A stretch of DNA of 64,000 bases from Endozoicomonas sp965261315. Its GTDB lineage: Bacteria > Pseudomonadota > Gammaproteobacteria > Pseudomonadales > Endozoicomonadaceae. The first letter of the stretch is position 1; each line of letters starts with the position of its first letter. The stretch is from assembly GCA_965261315.1 (NCBI GenBank), contig CBDHDM010000052.1, forward strand, positions 1 to 64,000. The letters are read 5' to 3'. Position numbers and translations under genes: made by a program. This document shows positions 8,701 to 17,260 of this stretch, piece after piece. The notes beneath the pieces are model-generated. The model was not told the DNA's origin. It ran no database searches and was given only the letters and a program-made list of their open reading frames with translations.

Positions 8701-9184
8701 AAAGAGTGTGGCTCTTTTTGTTGATGTACAAAACATCTATTACACCACCCGGCAGGCCTATGGCAGTCATTTTGATTACAACGCATTCTGGGCTCAAGTG
8801 ACGGCCGGTAGAAAGGTGACCAAAGCCATTGCCTATGCCATTGACCGAGGGGACCCGAAGCAACAGCAGTTTCAAACGATTCTCAGGGCTATCGGCTTTG
8901 AAGTTAAATTGAAACCTTATATTCAGCGCAGTGATGGCACCTCGAAAGGCGACTGGGATGTTGGTATAACCCTGGATGTGATGAGCTGGGCACCTCAGGT
9001 TGATGTGGTTACCCTGGTTTCTGGTGATGGTGATTTTGACCTGCTGCTACAGAGGGTTCAGAAGGATTTTGGCACCGATACAGAGGTTTACGGTGTAGAA
9101 CCCCTCACTGCCGCCTCCCTGATTCATTCTGCCAACCGCTTTTTCCCCATATCCAATGACTTATTATTACCCATCAAGAAGTAA
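8693..9184 (+). CDS. NYN-domain (LabA/DUF88-type) putative RNase
   Basis: A 163-residue protein consisting of one NYN (PIN-like) domain. The first strand LFVDVQNIYY, the acidic site GDWDVGITLD near residue 86 and SGDGDFDLLL near 112 provide the clustered aspartates expected for a metal-dependent RNase. The final VYGVEPLTAASLIHSANRF is typical of the LabA-like branch. It probably acts on RNA in the cytoplasm. The start overlaps the upstream VTT gene. Confidence 0.85.
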   Translation: MAEKSVALFVDVQNIYYTTRQAYGSHFDYNAFWAQVTAGRKVTKAIAYAIDRGDPKQQQFQTILRAIGFEVKLKPYIQRSDGTSKGDWDVGITLDVMSWAPQVDVVTLVSGDGDFDLLLQRVQKDFGTDTEVYGVEPLTAASLIHSANRFFPISNDLLLPIKK

Positions 9185-9540
9185 AAAAACGATCATATCA
9201 AATGAATAAATATCATATAAATCAATAAATTAATCTCACCAATAATACTGCACTTTTATGACAACTATCTGTTCATAATTTGTACTGTATTTTGTTTCAA
9301 ACAAACTCGATAAAATCTTTGACATCCCTTCGGACAGCTATTAGAGTTCCTATTGGCCATTATTGAGAAGAACGAAAAATCGTATCGCTTTTTGAGTACT
9401 TCCTGATCGTCACACCACTTCTTAGTTTAAGTTATGCTGCTTTGATTGCTTTACTCTTAAATAGAAATATGAAGATGTGACTACACATTGGCTTAACGCG
9501 TGTATAACGCATTTTTATAGAAATATTCAGGAGACATTGC
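9185..9540 (+). promoter_or_regulatory. AT-rich leader and promoter region of the cold-shock gene
   Basis: No gene is seen in these 356 bases. A TTGACA at 9319-9324 with TTAGAG at 9341-9346 (16-bp spacing) is a plausible sigma-70 promoter. It would give an untranslated leader of about 190 nt before the cold-shock ORF, as is usual for cold-inducible csp transcripts whose leader folds in a temperature-dependent way. The ribosome binding site CAGGAG lies just before the ATG. The promoter is an inference from spacing only. Confidence 0.4.
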
Positions 9541-9750
9541 ATGTCTAAGTCGACCGGAACGGTAAAGTGGTTCAGTGAAGAGAAAGGCTTTGGCTTTATC
9601 GCTCAGGACAACGGTGGTCCAGACGTATTCGTTCACTTCCGCGCCATCACAGGTGACGGCTTCAAAACTCTCGCTGAAGGTCAGGCTGTGACCTTTGACG
9701 TTGAGCAGGGCCAGAAAGGTCTTCAGGCTGCCAACGTAGAGAAAGCATAA
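9541..9750 (+). CDS. Cold-shock domain protein (CspA family)
   Basis: A 69-residue OB-fold protein with both RNA-binding motifs intact: KWFSEEKGFGFI (RNP1) and VFVHFRAI (RNP2). It binds single-stranded RNA and acts as an RNA chaperone. Length and sequence are typical of gammaproteobacterial CspA/CspD-type proteins. A good Shine-Dalgarno sequence precedes it, and a strong terminator follows 27 bp after the stop. The long AT-rich leader suggests cold or growth-phase control. Confidence 0.95.
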   Translation: MSKSTGTVKWFSEEKGFGFIAQDNGGPDVFVHFRAITGDGFKTLAEGQAVTFDVEQGQKGLQAANVEKA

Positions 9751-9752
9751 GC

Positions 9753-9805
9753 TTTTCCCGTTAACGGGAAAACAGAAAAAGAGCGCTTCTAGCGCTCTTT
9801 TTTTT
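9753..9805 (+). terminator. Palindrome plus rho-independent terminator after csp
   Basis: A 20-bp perfect palindrome (TTTTCCCGTTAACGGGAAAA, 9753-9772) is followed by a 7-bp GAGCGCT/AGCGCTC hairpin at 9781-9797 and eight T residues. Confidence 0.9.
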
Positions 9806-10088
9806 GCCCTTTTTATCGAGCACCATTAATCAGTCGACAAAGAACTGATTATTAAAATGCAGTCATGCATAAATACATTCCTGTGTATTATTTTTCAACA
9901 TTCTGCTTTGTAAGCACCCACAAACTGATACATATTTCCCCTTCCGCAATACATTCCTGAATGTAAGACACCTGCCAACCGTTTGACTGATAGATAAAAT
10001 CATCTATTTTTTTAGCAGCGACTCGCTTTACTCTCTTTAACTTTTGCCAATTGCTCTGTTAAGTTTCTTTTCTGGCTGGAGCCTGATC

Positions 10089-10619
10089 ATGAAAACTCCG
10101 AACACCTGTGTTGCTGTCTACAAAACCCACCATGCTGCAGATGATGCCGTTAAAAGGCTGCAAAAATCGGGTTTTGAAATGAAAAAAATATCAGTAATTG
10201 GCAATGACTACCATACAGAAGAACATGTTGTTGGTTACTACAACATCGGTGACCGGATGAAAGCCTGGGGTAAAATGGGCGCTTTCTGGGGGGGGCTGTG
10301 GGGTATTCTTTTCGGCGCTGCATTTTTTATTATTCCCGGAGTAGGCCCAATGGTTGTTGCAGGACCTCTGGTATCAGCCATTGTCGGAGGGCTTGAAGGT
10401 GCTGTTATTGTCGGTGGGCTATCTGCCCTGGGTGCAGGCCTGGCCAGCATGGGTATTCCCAAAAACAGCATAGTACGTTATGAAGAGTCACTGTCTGCCG
10501 GCAGTTTCCTGCTGCTCTATAACGGCACAGAAGAAGATGTCGCCTCAGCAGCAAAAGTCTTACTGGAAAACACAGATCATGATGGCGTAGAGACTCACAA
10601 TAAATCCGATACTGAATAA
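10089..10619 (+). CDS. Stress-protein-17M-like membrane-associated protein
   Basis: A protein of about 176 residues. The first 60 residues (VAVYKTHHAADDAVKRLQKSGFEMKKISVIG) match the general stress protein 17M (YflT-like) domain, a ferredoxin-like small fold. The middle is a Gly/Ala-rich hydrophobic stretch of two segments (FWGGLWGILFGAAFF and IVGGLSALGAGLASMG) that probably inserts in a membrane. A C-terminal segment (VRYEESLSAGSFLLLYNGTEEDV) repeats the alpha/beta pattern. The ATG at 10089 with TGGAG upstream is preferred over an in-frame TTG at 10044. The role is unknown. Confidence 0.7.
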   Translation: MKTPNTCVAVYKTHHAADDAVKRLQKSGFEMKKISVIGNDYHTEEHVVGYYNIGDRMKAWGKMGAFWGGLWGILFGAAFFIIPGVGPMVVAGPLVSAIVGGLEGAVIVGGLSALGAGLASMGIPKNSIVRYEESLSAGSFLLLYNGTEEDVASAAKVLLENTDHDGVETHNKSDTE

Positions 10620-10647
10620 TAGTTACTAAACGACAAGTCTTCGATTA

Positions 10648-10681
10648 TTCAGCCATTGCATCTACAAATGCAGTGGCTGAA
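10648..10681. other. Hairpin between convergent genes
   Basis: A 14-bp stem (10648-10661 with 10668-10681, one G-T pair) with a 6-nt loop lies between the stress-protein-like gene and modC. Convergent position suggests a bidirectional terminator, but T runs are poor on both sides. Confidence 0.5.
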
Positions 10682-10693
10682 GAAAAGTGTTCA

Positions 10694-11767
10694 TTAAATA
10701 ACATCCAGACATGATCCTTTAAAATGGGCAAAGACTCTCTGACCCGCAGACAAACCCAATAAGCCCAATGCTCTCCTAGTCACCAGCGCCAGCAATGTCT
10801 GCCCTTCTGCTTCCAGAAACAGCATCACGTTATTGGAATCCAGCGCCTGTATCGACTGGATATTCACTGCCACACGATTCTGAACACTCGTACAGTGAAT
10901 ATCTTCAACAACAATACTGACTTCCTGGGCAGGTAATATCACTCTCAGCTTTGCCCCACTCGCCGCTGAGATCTGATTCACCAGCAATCTTTGCTGCCCA
11001 AACAACAGCTCAGTGAAACCATAACCATGATCGTGGTTCGCAACCTGCACTTCCAGAATCGAAAGCGCACAATCATCCCTGGACAATAAAGATCCCGGAC
11101 GACTGAGTAGCTGACGACACTCTCCCCTCGACACAACCTGACCCTGATCAATCAGCATCAACTTATCGGCCAGTCTTGCGACTTCTTCCCGGGCATGGCT
11201 CACCATCACTACCGGGATACCAAAATGCTGATGAATATTTCTCAAGCAAGGAAGAATTCTGGTTTTTGATGACCAGTCAAGAGAAGCCAGAGGCTCATCC
11301 ATCAATAGAAGGCGGGGGGCACTTAATAAGGTTCTGGCAATAGCGACCCGCTGCTTTTCTCCCCCGGAGAGTTTATCAATGGTACGGTTCAACAAGTGCT
11401 CGATATCAAGTTGATCGACGACATCTGATAACGCCGGTTGTACGACATTGGTTCTGGCTCGTTTCACAGCAAACTGCAGATTTTCCATAACGTCCAGGTG
11501 TGGAAACAGCCTGGCTTCCTGAAAGATATAGCCAATGCCTCGTTGTTCAGGTGGCATCCACACCCGCCTTTCAGAGTCTAACCAAACTTCATCGTTAAAC
11601 AGGACTTTCCCCTGGGCATGATTTTCCAGACCTGCGATGGTTCTAAGCAATGATGTTTTTCCGCAACCTGAACGCCCCATAATGGCCCAGATGGCATCAC
11701 CATCCAGTGACTCATCAACATTAAGAAGAAAGCGATCACGTGGCAGCTGTATATTGATTGTTAACAT
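10694..11767 (-). CDS. modC: Molybdate ABC transporter ATP-binding protein ModC
   Basis: A 357-residue ATPase that drives molybdate import from the cytoplasmic face. Walker A (GRSGCGKTS near residue 32), the Q-loop (YIFQEARLFPHL), signature LSGGEKQRVAIART, Walker B LLLMDEPLASLD and the H-loop VMVSHAREEV are all intact. The C-terminal 110 residues form the MOP/TOBE-type molybdate-binding region expected of ModC. It is the last gene of the mobA-to-modC run, separated from modB by 6 bp. Assignment to molybdate rather than sulfate rests on the neighbours and the C-terminal domain. Confidence 0.93.
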   Translation of the reverse strand: MLTINIQLPRDRFLLNVDESLDGDAIWAIMGRSGCGKTSLLRTIAGLENHAQGKVLFNDEVWLDSERRVWMPPEQRGIGYIFQEARLFPHLDVMENLQFAVKRARTNVVQPALSDVVDQLDIEHLLNRTIDKLSGGEKQRVAIARTLLSAPRLLLMDEPLASLDWSSKTRILPCLRNIHQHFGIPVVMVSHAREEVARLADKLMLIDQGQVVSRGECRQLLSRPGSLLSRDDCALSILEVQVANHDHGYGFTELLFGQQRLLVNQISAASGAKLRVILPAQEVSIVVEDIHCTSVQNRVAVNIQSIQALDSNNVMLFLEAEGQTLLALVTRRALGLLGLSAGQRVFAHFKGSCLDVI

Positions 11768-11773
11768 CAGCAG

Positions 11774-12460
11774 CTACCCCTGATTGGGTTGAAACGTTGA
11801 TTGAGAGGCGGGTCGGCGATCCAAACTGTACAAACCAATCAGCAGAATCATGGCAAACACCAAGAGTCCGGCAGCAATCTGATGAGCTTCGGCAAACTGC
11901 TGTGACTCAACGGCATCAAACAAGGCAATGGAAAGAACCTGAGTCTCTCCGGGAATATTGCCACCAATCATCAAGACGACACCAAACTCACCCACCGTAT
12001 GAGCAAACCCCATACAGCCTGCCAGAATCAACGCTCTCTTCGTGCAGGGAAGAACGATGTTAAAGAATCGATCCACCCTCCCCGCACCCATCATGGCCGC
12101 TGCTTCAAGCAGCCCCTTATCCAGCTGTTCAAATGCCCTCTGAAGCGGCTGTACAACAAACGGCATGGAGTAGATGACAGAGGCAACAACCAGGCCGGTA
12201 AAACTGAATGCCAGCGTTGTGCCAGTGAGAGCAAGCCAGGCCTGACCAACCGCATGGTTAGGAGAAAAAAGCAGAAGCAGATAAAAACCAAGGACGGTAG
12301 GCGGCAAGACCATAGGCAAACCAACCAGAGCTTCCAGCACGGGACGTAACCGGCTCTTCATATTGGCCAGCCACCATGCCATGGGAATAGCCATTAACAT
12401 TAAAATAAGTGTTGTTATTATGGCCAGTTTGAAGGTTACCCAGATGGCTGTCGTCAGCAT
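11774..12460 (-). CDS. modB: Molybdate ABC transporter permease ModB
   Basis: A 228-residue inner-membrane permease with five hydrophobic segments and the cytoplasmic EAA-type loop EAAAMMGAGRVDRFFNIVLP near residues 140-160, which contacts the ATPase. The GLPMVLPPTVLGFYLL segment is characteristic of ModB. Its ATG directly abuts the modA stop codon, which indicates one transcript. The length matches E. coli ModB (229). Confidence 0.94.
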   Translation of the reverse strand: MLTTAIWVTFKLAIITTLILMLMAIPMAWWLANMKSRLRPVLEALVGLPMVLPPTVLGFYLLLLFSPNHAVGQAWLALTGTTLAFSFTGLVVASVIYSMPFVVQPLQRAFEQLDKGLLEAAAMMGAGRVDRFFNIVLPCTKRALILAGCMGFAHTVGEFGVVLMIGGNIPGETQVLSIALFDAVESQQFAEAHQIAAGLLVFAMILLIGLYSLDRRPASQSTFQPNQG

Positions 12461-13300
12461 TCAGAGCGCTTCTCTTCTATTGTCAGGAGCCGTTTCTGGA
12501 ACCAGATCCGCTATTTTTGTCGATGCAGGGAGATAGCCATGTTGTACGATTAAACGTTGAACAGATGGCGATAAAAGAAAGCCAACAAACGCCTTTGCGG
12601 CTTCAGCTTCCTTTGTCCGACTCAATATCACCAGATCCTGCTGAATCGGATCATACAGATCTGCAGGGATAGGAAGAGCATGATGACCGTTGCCTTTCTG
12701 ATCAGTCAATTGAGCTTTCGCAACCAGCCCTACAGGAATATTACCACTGGCAACAAACTGCCAGGCCTGTTGAATACTGGCGCCCTGTACCAGCCGGGAG
12801 CGGAATGATGACCATAGGCCAAGCTTATCCAGAACCTGCTTTGCTGCGACACCATACGGAGCAGTTGCCGGATTGGCAATAGACAGGCGGCCTTTATAGC
12901 CAGCCAGGTCATCCAGTGTCATGGCATCATTTTCCCCACGCTTGCTGAAAAAGCTCCCGGCCAAACCCGGACTCCACAGAACCAATTCGCCTAAAGCATA
13001 GGGGGAGCGACTTCCTGCCAGAACAAGCCCTTTTTCTTCAAGCATTTCAGGCCGAAGGCTATCCGCTGATAGAAAGACATCAAAAGGCGCACCATTAGTG
13101 ATCTGGTTATAAAGCACTCCGGTAGACGCTGAGGAGATAAGCAACCGGTGTCCGCTTTCCACTTCAAACGCCTTTGCCAGAATATCCAGCGATGGTTTAA
13201 AGTTTGCCGCAACCGCTATTTTTAAATCAGCCGCATATACAGACGTACCGACGCCAACACTCCAGAAAAGTAAGCACGACAGCGATATTATTCTTAACAT
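12461..13300 (-). CDS. modA: Molybdate-binding periplasmic protein ModA
   Basis: A 279-residue periplasmic binding protein. The start at 13300 is chosen because it is followed by a clean signal peptide (LRIISLSCLLFWSVGVGT, cleavage after VYA) and preceded by AAAGGATGG; a longer frame to 13417 would overlap moaE and bury the signal. Mature features typical of ModA include IAVAANFKPSLD, SSASTGVLYNQI, GAPFDVFLSAD and YGVAAKQVLD. It captures molybdate or tungstate for ModBC. The modA and modB genes abut. Confidence 0.94.
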   Translation of the reverse strand: MLRIISLSCLLFWSVGVGTSVYAADLKIAVAANFKPSLDILAKAFEVESGHRLLISSASTGVLYNQITNGAPFDVFLSADSLRPEMLEEKGLVLAGSRSPYALGELVLWSPGLAGSFFSKRGENDAMTLDDLAGYKGRLSIANPATAPYGVAAKQVLDKLGLWSSFRSRLVQGASIQQAWQFVASGNIPVGLVAKAQLTDQKGNGHHALPIPADLYDPIQQDLVILSRTKEAEAAKAFVGFLLSPSVQRLIVQHGYLPASTKIADLVPETAPDNRREAL

Positions 13301-13322
13301 CCAGAAACCATCCTTTTGAAAA

Positions 13323-13766
13323 TCAGCACCAGCGATCAGCCGCTTCCTGATCAGACCCACGCTCATCCACCCAACGATGTCCATCCGGTGTCGTTTCCTT
13401 TTTCCAGAAAGGCGCACGGGTTTTCAGATAGTCCATAATAAATTCACAGGCTGCAAAAGCTTCTTTGCGGTGGGCACTGGCGACGCCAACAAAAACGATA
13501 CGATCCCCGGGAACCATCTGCCCGATACGATGGATCACCCGGACAATCTGAAGCTCCCAACGCTGCATTGCCTCATCAATGATTTCCTGAAGGGCCTTTT
13601 CAGTCATACCGGGGTAATGCTCAAGAAAAAGCCCACCAACCTGATCCCCAAGGTTCATATCACGAACCGTACCGGTGAAAGTAACAATGGCTCCCGATGA
13701 CTTACTCCCCTCCAGGCGTTCATATTCATGACCGGGATTGAAGTCTTCTACTTGAATGGAAATCAA
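13323..13766 (-). CDS. moaE: Molybdopterin synthase catalytic subunit MoaE
   Basis: MoaE with thiocarboxylated MoaD converts precursor Z (cPMP) to molybdopterin. Diagnostic blocks are GAIVTFTGTVRD, LFLEHYPGMTEKAL, RIGQMVPGDRIVFVGVASAHRKEAF and FWKKETTPDG, which contain the active-site Lys and Arg residues. The only upstream ATG (13814) lies inside a repeat-like sequence and gives an unlikely N-terminus. A TTG at 13766 preceded by AGGA gives 147 residues, close to E. coli MoaE (150), and is preferred. It lies between moaD and modA. Confidence 0.92.
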   Translation of the reverse strand: MISIQVEDFNPGHEYERLEGSKSSGAIVTFTGTVRDMNLGDQVGGLFLEHYPGMTEKALQEIIDEAMQRWELQIVRVIHRIGQMVPGDRIVFVGVASAHRKEAFAACEFIMDYLKTRAPFWKKETTPDGHRWVDERGSDQEAADRWC

Positions 13767-13787
13767 AGCGTTAATCCTGTTTGTTTT

Positions 13788-13897
13788 TTGAACCACAAAG
13801 TCACAGAGGCACAAAGTTTTTCTTTCTTATTTCCTCGCCCCAGGGGGAGCCACAGTAACGAGTTCAAAGAGAAAGCCTTAGTTTCGTAGTGGTTCAA
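13788..13897. repeat. MITE-like intergenic repeat between moaD and moaE
   Basis: About 110 bp bounded by a 9-bp inverted repeat (TTGAACCAC at 13788-13796, GTGGTTCAA at 13889-13897). Its left part contains the AACCACAAAGTCACAGAGGC type sequence that is common as a dispersed intergenic repeat in many bacteria. It opens the only large gap in the otherwise overlapping moaB-moaC-moaD run and seems to have inserted just upstream of the moaE start. Confidence 0.6.
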
Positions 13898-13904
13898 ATA
13901 AGAA

Positions 13905-14156
13905 TCACCCCCCGGTAACCGGAGGAAAAAATGCCACTTCATCACCAGACTGCAATGTGACATCCTGACGGGTCATATTCTGGTTGATAGCAACCAGCGT
14001 ACGATCACTCATCATCACCTCACGCCACGCTTCACCTTTTTCAGCCAGCTGACCTTTTAATTCGGAGAGTAAAGCTGAATACTCTCCCTCTTCCAGAGAC
14101 AACTGCTCGCAGTTCAGTTGTTCGCGAAAGCTGGCAAAGAACCGTACTTTAATCAT
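13905..14156 (-). CDS. moaD: Molybdopterin synthase sulfur carrier subunit MoaD
   Basis: An 83-residue ubiquitin-fold sulfur carrier ending in the essential Gly-Gly (FFPPVTGG), which is adenylated and thiocarboxylated before sulfur transfer in the MoaD-MoaE complex. The N-terminal strand IKVRFFASFREQL is typical. Its ATG overlaps the moaC stop by 4 bp, so translation is probably coupled. Confidence 0.95.
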   Translation of the reverse strand: MIKVRFFASFREQLNCEQLSLEEGEYSALLSELKGQLAEKGEAWREVMMSDRTLVAINQNMTRQDVTLQSGDEVAFFPPVTGG

Positions 14157-14686
14157 GCTGCGCCTCCTGATAGAGGCTCTGATAAGGAAGTCTCCTGACC
14201 ATGAATGTAATGACCACTTCGACCACCACTCTTTTCCAGAACGCGAATGCCTTCAATATGCATCTCTTTGTCCGCGGCCTTGCACATATCATAGATAGTC
14301 AAAGCGGCAACCGATGCCGCCGTCAGTGCTTCAATTTCAACACCGGTTTTTCCACTCAGGCGACAGCAGGTTTCAATACGAATCCTTGAGCGTTCGTCTT
14401 CAAGCTGAAACTCAACACCGATAAAGTTCAACATTAACGGGTGACAAAGCGGGACCAGCTGGCTGCACTGCTTTGCTGCCTGAATCCCGGCGATTCTGGC
14501 AACTGCAAGCACATCACCCTTTTTCAGGCCATTGTCTTTTACCAGTGCCAGCGTCTCTGGGGCCATGTAGATATAGCCTTCTGCCCGAGCTTCACGACGG
14601 GTGATGTCTTTCTCACCAACATCAACCATGCTGGCCTTACCATCACTGTTAATATGGGTAAGGGACTCTGATTGAGACACGATCAA
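14153..14686 (-). CDS. moaC: Cyclic pyranopterin monophosphate synthase MoaC
   Basis: A 177-residue enzyme that completes formation of cPMP from the MoaA product. Family blocks are MVDVGEKDITRREARAEG, KGDVLAVARIAGIQAAK, LIPLCHP-like LVPLCHPLML (catalytic His region), TGVEIEALTAASVAALTIYDMCKA and KSGGRSGHY. The C-terminal tail is about 15 residues longer than usual. It overlaps both neighbours by 4 bp. MoaA, which supplies its substrate, is not encoded in the window. Confidence 0.96.
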   Translation of the reverse strand: MIVSQSESLTHINSDGKASMVDVGEKDITRREARAEGYIYMAPETLALVKDNGLKKGDVLAVARIAGIQAAKQCSQLVPLCHPLMLNFIGVEFQLEDERSRIRIETCCRLSGKTGVEIEALTAASVAALTIYDMCKAADKEMHIEGIRVLEKSGGRSGHYIHGQETSLSEPLSGGAA

Positions 14687-15219
14687 CCCGCCTTTTTCAG
14701 TTGTTCTACAAAGTTACATGGACGGTGCTGACTGTCCAACTGATCCTTAATAATGCCTTCCCAGGCTGTCTTACAGGCATTATTGGAGCCTGGCATTACA
14801 AAAATAACGGTACCATTCGCTATCCCCGCGACAGTACGGGACTGAATAGTCGATGTTTTAATCTGCTCATAAGAAAGCTGTCTGAACAGTTCACCATAGC
14901 CAACAATCTGTTTATCAAAAATAGGCAATAAGGCTTCTGGCGTACTATCCCTGCCGGCAAAGCCAGTGCCACCGGTAACAAGTACTGCCTGCACACAGTT
15001 TGGAGCCCCTGCATCACTGGCAATCCAGCGGGACATCACTTCTCTGATTTTGTAGATGTCGTCTTTCACAATGGCCTTATCCACCAGCCTGTGCCCAGCC
15101 GAAGTCAGGCTATCAACCAGTAAATGACCGGAAGTATCGTTTTCTTCGGTACGGGTATCCGATACCGTCAGAACCGCAATGTTTACAGGAATAAACTCAT
15201 CAAACTGATTATGAGCCAT
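14683..15219 (-). CDS. moaB: MoaB/MogA-family molybdopterin adenylyltransferase
   Basis: A 178-residue protein of the MoaB/Mog fold. LTVSDTRTEENDTSG, the nucleotide/pterin loop LVTGGTGFAGRDSTPEAL and the end block VFVMPGSNNACKTAWEGIIKDQL place it with MoaB. In species lacking MogA it adenylates molybdopterin before MoeA acts; no mogA is seen here, so this role is likely but inferred. It lies 24 bp after mobA and overlaps moaC by 4 bp. Confidence 0.93.
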   Translation of the reverse strand: MAHNQFDEFIPVNIAVLTVSDTRTEENDTSGHLLVDSLTSAGHRLVDKAIVKDDIYKIREVMSRWIASDAGAPNCVQAVLVTGGTGFAGRDSTPEALLPIFDKQIVGYGELFRQLSYEQIKTSTIQSRTVAGIANGTVIFVMPGSNNACKTAWEGIIKDQLDSQHRPCNFVEQLKKAG

Positions 15220-15243
15220 GGGTATTTTCGCTCCCGTCTATTT

Positions 15244-15849
15244 TCAAAATCTATCCACCAGATCACGCCAGTCTTCAGGCGTATTCGCGTTCACAAAGAG
15301 GTCTGCCATGGAGAATGGCAGCGGCATCGTCTGCCCCCCCAGCTGCTGGTGCAGACGCCAGAGCGCGTAATCCTTCGGATTATCACTCTGTATGGCCTTT
15401 TCAACCAGACGTCGTGACTCTGCATTCACAGGCAGAACCACCGGAAGGTTAAACCCCTCAAAGCAACAGGGTTGCTGATGATCACAAAGCATTCGGATCG
15501 CATCAGCAGGAACCAGAGGCATATCAACAGGAATAACCAGCAAACGGTCGCCATCCTGTAAATGCTGAAAAGTGGCATGGATACCACTCAGGGGACCTCT
15601 TCCGGGAACAACATCTTCAATGCTCTCAATAGCAGAGCCATCTATTGTGGCGCGTTCATTGACAGATACGTCACCCGCAAATCCGGATCCACTGATCAGA
15701 GCATTTCCAATTCCGGCCTGAGCCAACAGGGATAACATATGCAGGTAAAGAGGTTTCCCAAACCAGCTCAGTCGTGACTTATCCTGCCCCATCCGGGAGG
15801 AGCGACCTCCTGCCAGAACCAAACCGTAGAGCGTGCCATGAGCCGTCAT
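15244..15849 (-). CDS. mobA: Molybdenum cofactor guanylyltransferase MobA
   Basis: A 201-residue nucleotidyltransferase that joins GMP to molybdopterin to make the MGD form used by DMSO-reductase-type enzymes. The GTP-binding signature LAGGRSSRMGQDKS lies at residues 12-25, the metal-binding block VIPVDMPLVPAD near 95, and the segment GRGPLSGI near 78. It is the first gene of the minus-strand molybdenum run, so the promoter should lie in the 170-bp gap shared with the divergent aldolase gene. Confidence 0.94.
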   Translation of the reverse strand: MTAHGTLYGLVLAGGRSSRMGQDKSRLSWFGKPLYLHMLSLLAQAGIGNALISGSGFAGDVSVNERATIDGSAIESIEDVVPGRGPLSGIHATFQHLQDGDRLLVIPVDMPLVPADAIRMLCDHQQPCCFEGFNLPVVLPVNAESRRLVEKAIQSDNPKDYALWRLHQQLGGQTMPLPFSMADLFVNANTPEDWRDLVDRF

Positions 15850-16019
15850 TCGTTCACAGACTCTTTCATCCGATATTCATATTCACCGAGGGTAGTGTAA
15901 GGTTTTCCGCATCCCTGACAAGCCTTGAGATCAATTATCACGCAGAAAAGCAACGGCTCCTCTGCCTTCACGTTGACTATACTTCAGAGATTCCATAACG
16001 CTGATAACAATGACTAACA

Positions 16020-16778
16020 ATGAGACAGAATCAGGTACTGAGCCTTTTCCAGCAAAACCAGACCGCCCTGAACTGCTGGCTTATCCACCCTTGTCCAATG
16101 ACTGCAGAGTTGATCGCCCATCAGGGGTTTGACTCAATGACCATTGATATGCAGCACGGCATGATCGGCTTTGAATCAGCTCTGGCTATGCTGCAGGCAA
16201 TATCAACCACATCCGTTACACCCATTGTCCGGGTTCCCTGGCTGGATCCGGGCATCATTATGAAAATGCTGGATGCAGGCGCATACGGTGTGATCTGCCC
16301 AATGATTGAGACAGCAGAACAGACCCGGGAATTTGTCGCCACCTGCCGTTACCCATCCAAAGGCAATCGAAGCTTTGGGCCCAGCAGGGCAATGATCTAC
16401 GCGGGCAACGATTACCCGGAAAAGGCGGAAGAAACCATTCTGCCCATTGTTATGATTGAAACCCGGCAGGCAGTGGAAAACCTGGATGAGATTATCACTA
16501 CAGAAGGGCTTGGAGCCGTCTATATTGGCCCCTTCGACCTGTCCTATGCCCTGGGCTGCCAGCCCCGACCGGACAACTATGCGCCGCCAGTAATGGAGGC
16601 GATCGACCACATCCTTTCCTGCAGCAAAAAGCATGGCGTACCTGCAGCTATTCACTGCATGGGGCCAGAATTTGCTGATCGTATGCGAAAAAAAGGATTC
16701 AGTCTGGTAACCGCTGGTTGTGATGCAGACTTCGTCAGATCCGGCGCCTCACACACTATTAAAGCGTTGAGGCAGTAG
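16020..16778 (+). CDS. HpcH/HpaI-family class II aldolase
   Basis: A 252-residue TIM-barrel enzyme of the HpcH/HpaI aldolase/citrate lyase family, which cleaves or forms C-C bonds of 2-oxo acids with a divalent metal. Seen blocks are FDSMTIDMQHGMIGFE, PIVRVPWLDPGIIMKMLDAGAYGVICPMIE (Arg and metal-binding Glu), the insertion SFGPSRA and VYIGPFDLSYALG with the second metal ligand Asp. Resemblance to 2-keto-3-deoxy-rhamnonate and 4-hydroxy-2-oxoheptanedioate aldolases is equal to my eye, so the substrate is left open. No catabolic partner genes are adjacent. There is no strong ribosome binding site. Confidence 0.85.
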   Translation: MRQNQVLSLFQQNQTALNCWLIHPCPMTAELIAHQGFDSMTIDMQHGMIGFESALAMLQAISTTSVTPIVRVPWLDPGIIMKMLDAGAYGVICPMIETAEQTREFVATCRYPSKGNRSFGPSRAMIYAGNDYPEKAEETILPIVMIETRQAVENLDEIITTEGLGAVYIGPFDLSYALGCQPRPDNYAPPVMEAIDHILSCSKKHGVPAAIHCMGPEFADRMRKKGFSLVTAGCDADFVRSGASHTIKALRQ

Positions 16779-16804
16779 CCAGAAGCTTTCCGGTAACAGG
16801 CTGC

Positions 16805-17260
16805 TCAACTCACCCGGATAATATAATCAAACCAGTCTGAAGGATCTGGAACATCGTCTTCCGATGTTGTGTCCTTACCCTTGATTGAGAAACCAGAGTT
16901 ATGGACAGAATCCGGGCTCCCGGTAATCAGAGGATGCCAGTCTGGAAGGTCATACCCGAGATAGAGCAAGTGATAAGCACAGCTATCTGGCAACCATGGT
17001 AAATGTTCATGTAGGGTTTTCGGAGTGAACTTAATACAGTCATCCACATACTTGCGGCGGTGCTTATAATGCTTGCAGCGACAGGTTTCCAGGTCCAGAA
17101 GGCGACAAGACACAGCGGTGGTGTGAATTTCCTCAGTATCAGCATCAATCACCTTGTTGAGGCAGCATCGACCACAGCCATCACAGAGCGACTCCCACTC
17201 TTCAGGAGTCATCTCGGTTAACGATTTTACCTGCCAGAATGCAGGATCCGATTCGCTCAT
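16805..17260 (-). CDS. ycgN: YcgN-family cysteine cluster protein
   Basis: A 151-residue cytoplasmic protein of the UPF0260 family. It has a conserved cysteine cluster (CDGCGRCCLNKV near residue 25, then CRLLDLETCRCKHY) that could bind a metal or iron-sulfur centre, followed by CIKFTP and LPDSCAYHLLYLGYDLPDWHPL, both diagnostic for YcgN. The biochemical function is unknown. It is convergent with the aldolase gene. Confidence 0.93.
   Translation of the reverse strand: MSESDPAFWQVKSLTEMTPEEWESLCDGCGRCCLNKVIDADTEEIHTTAVSCRLLDLETCRCKHYKHRRKYVDDCIKFTPKTLHEHLPWLPDSCAYHLLYLGYDLPDWHPLITGSPDSVHNSGFSIKGKDTTSEDDVPDPSDWFDYIIRVS

Noticed and set aside
13301..13417. Longer ModA frame beginning at 13417
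   Set aside because: It would overlap moaE and place a signal peptide 40 residues inside the protein.
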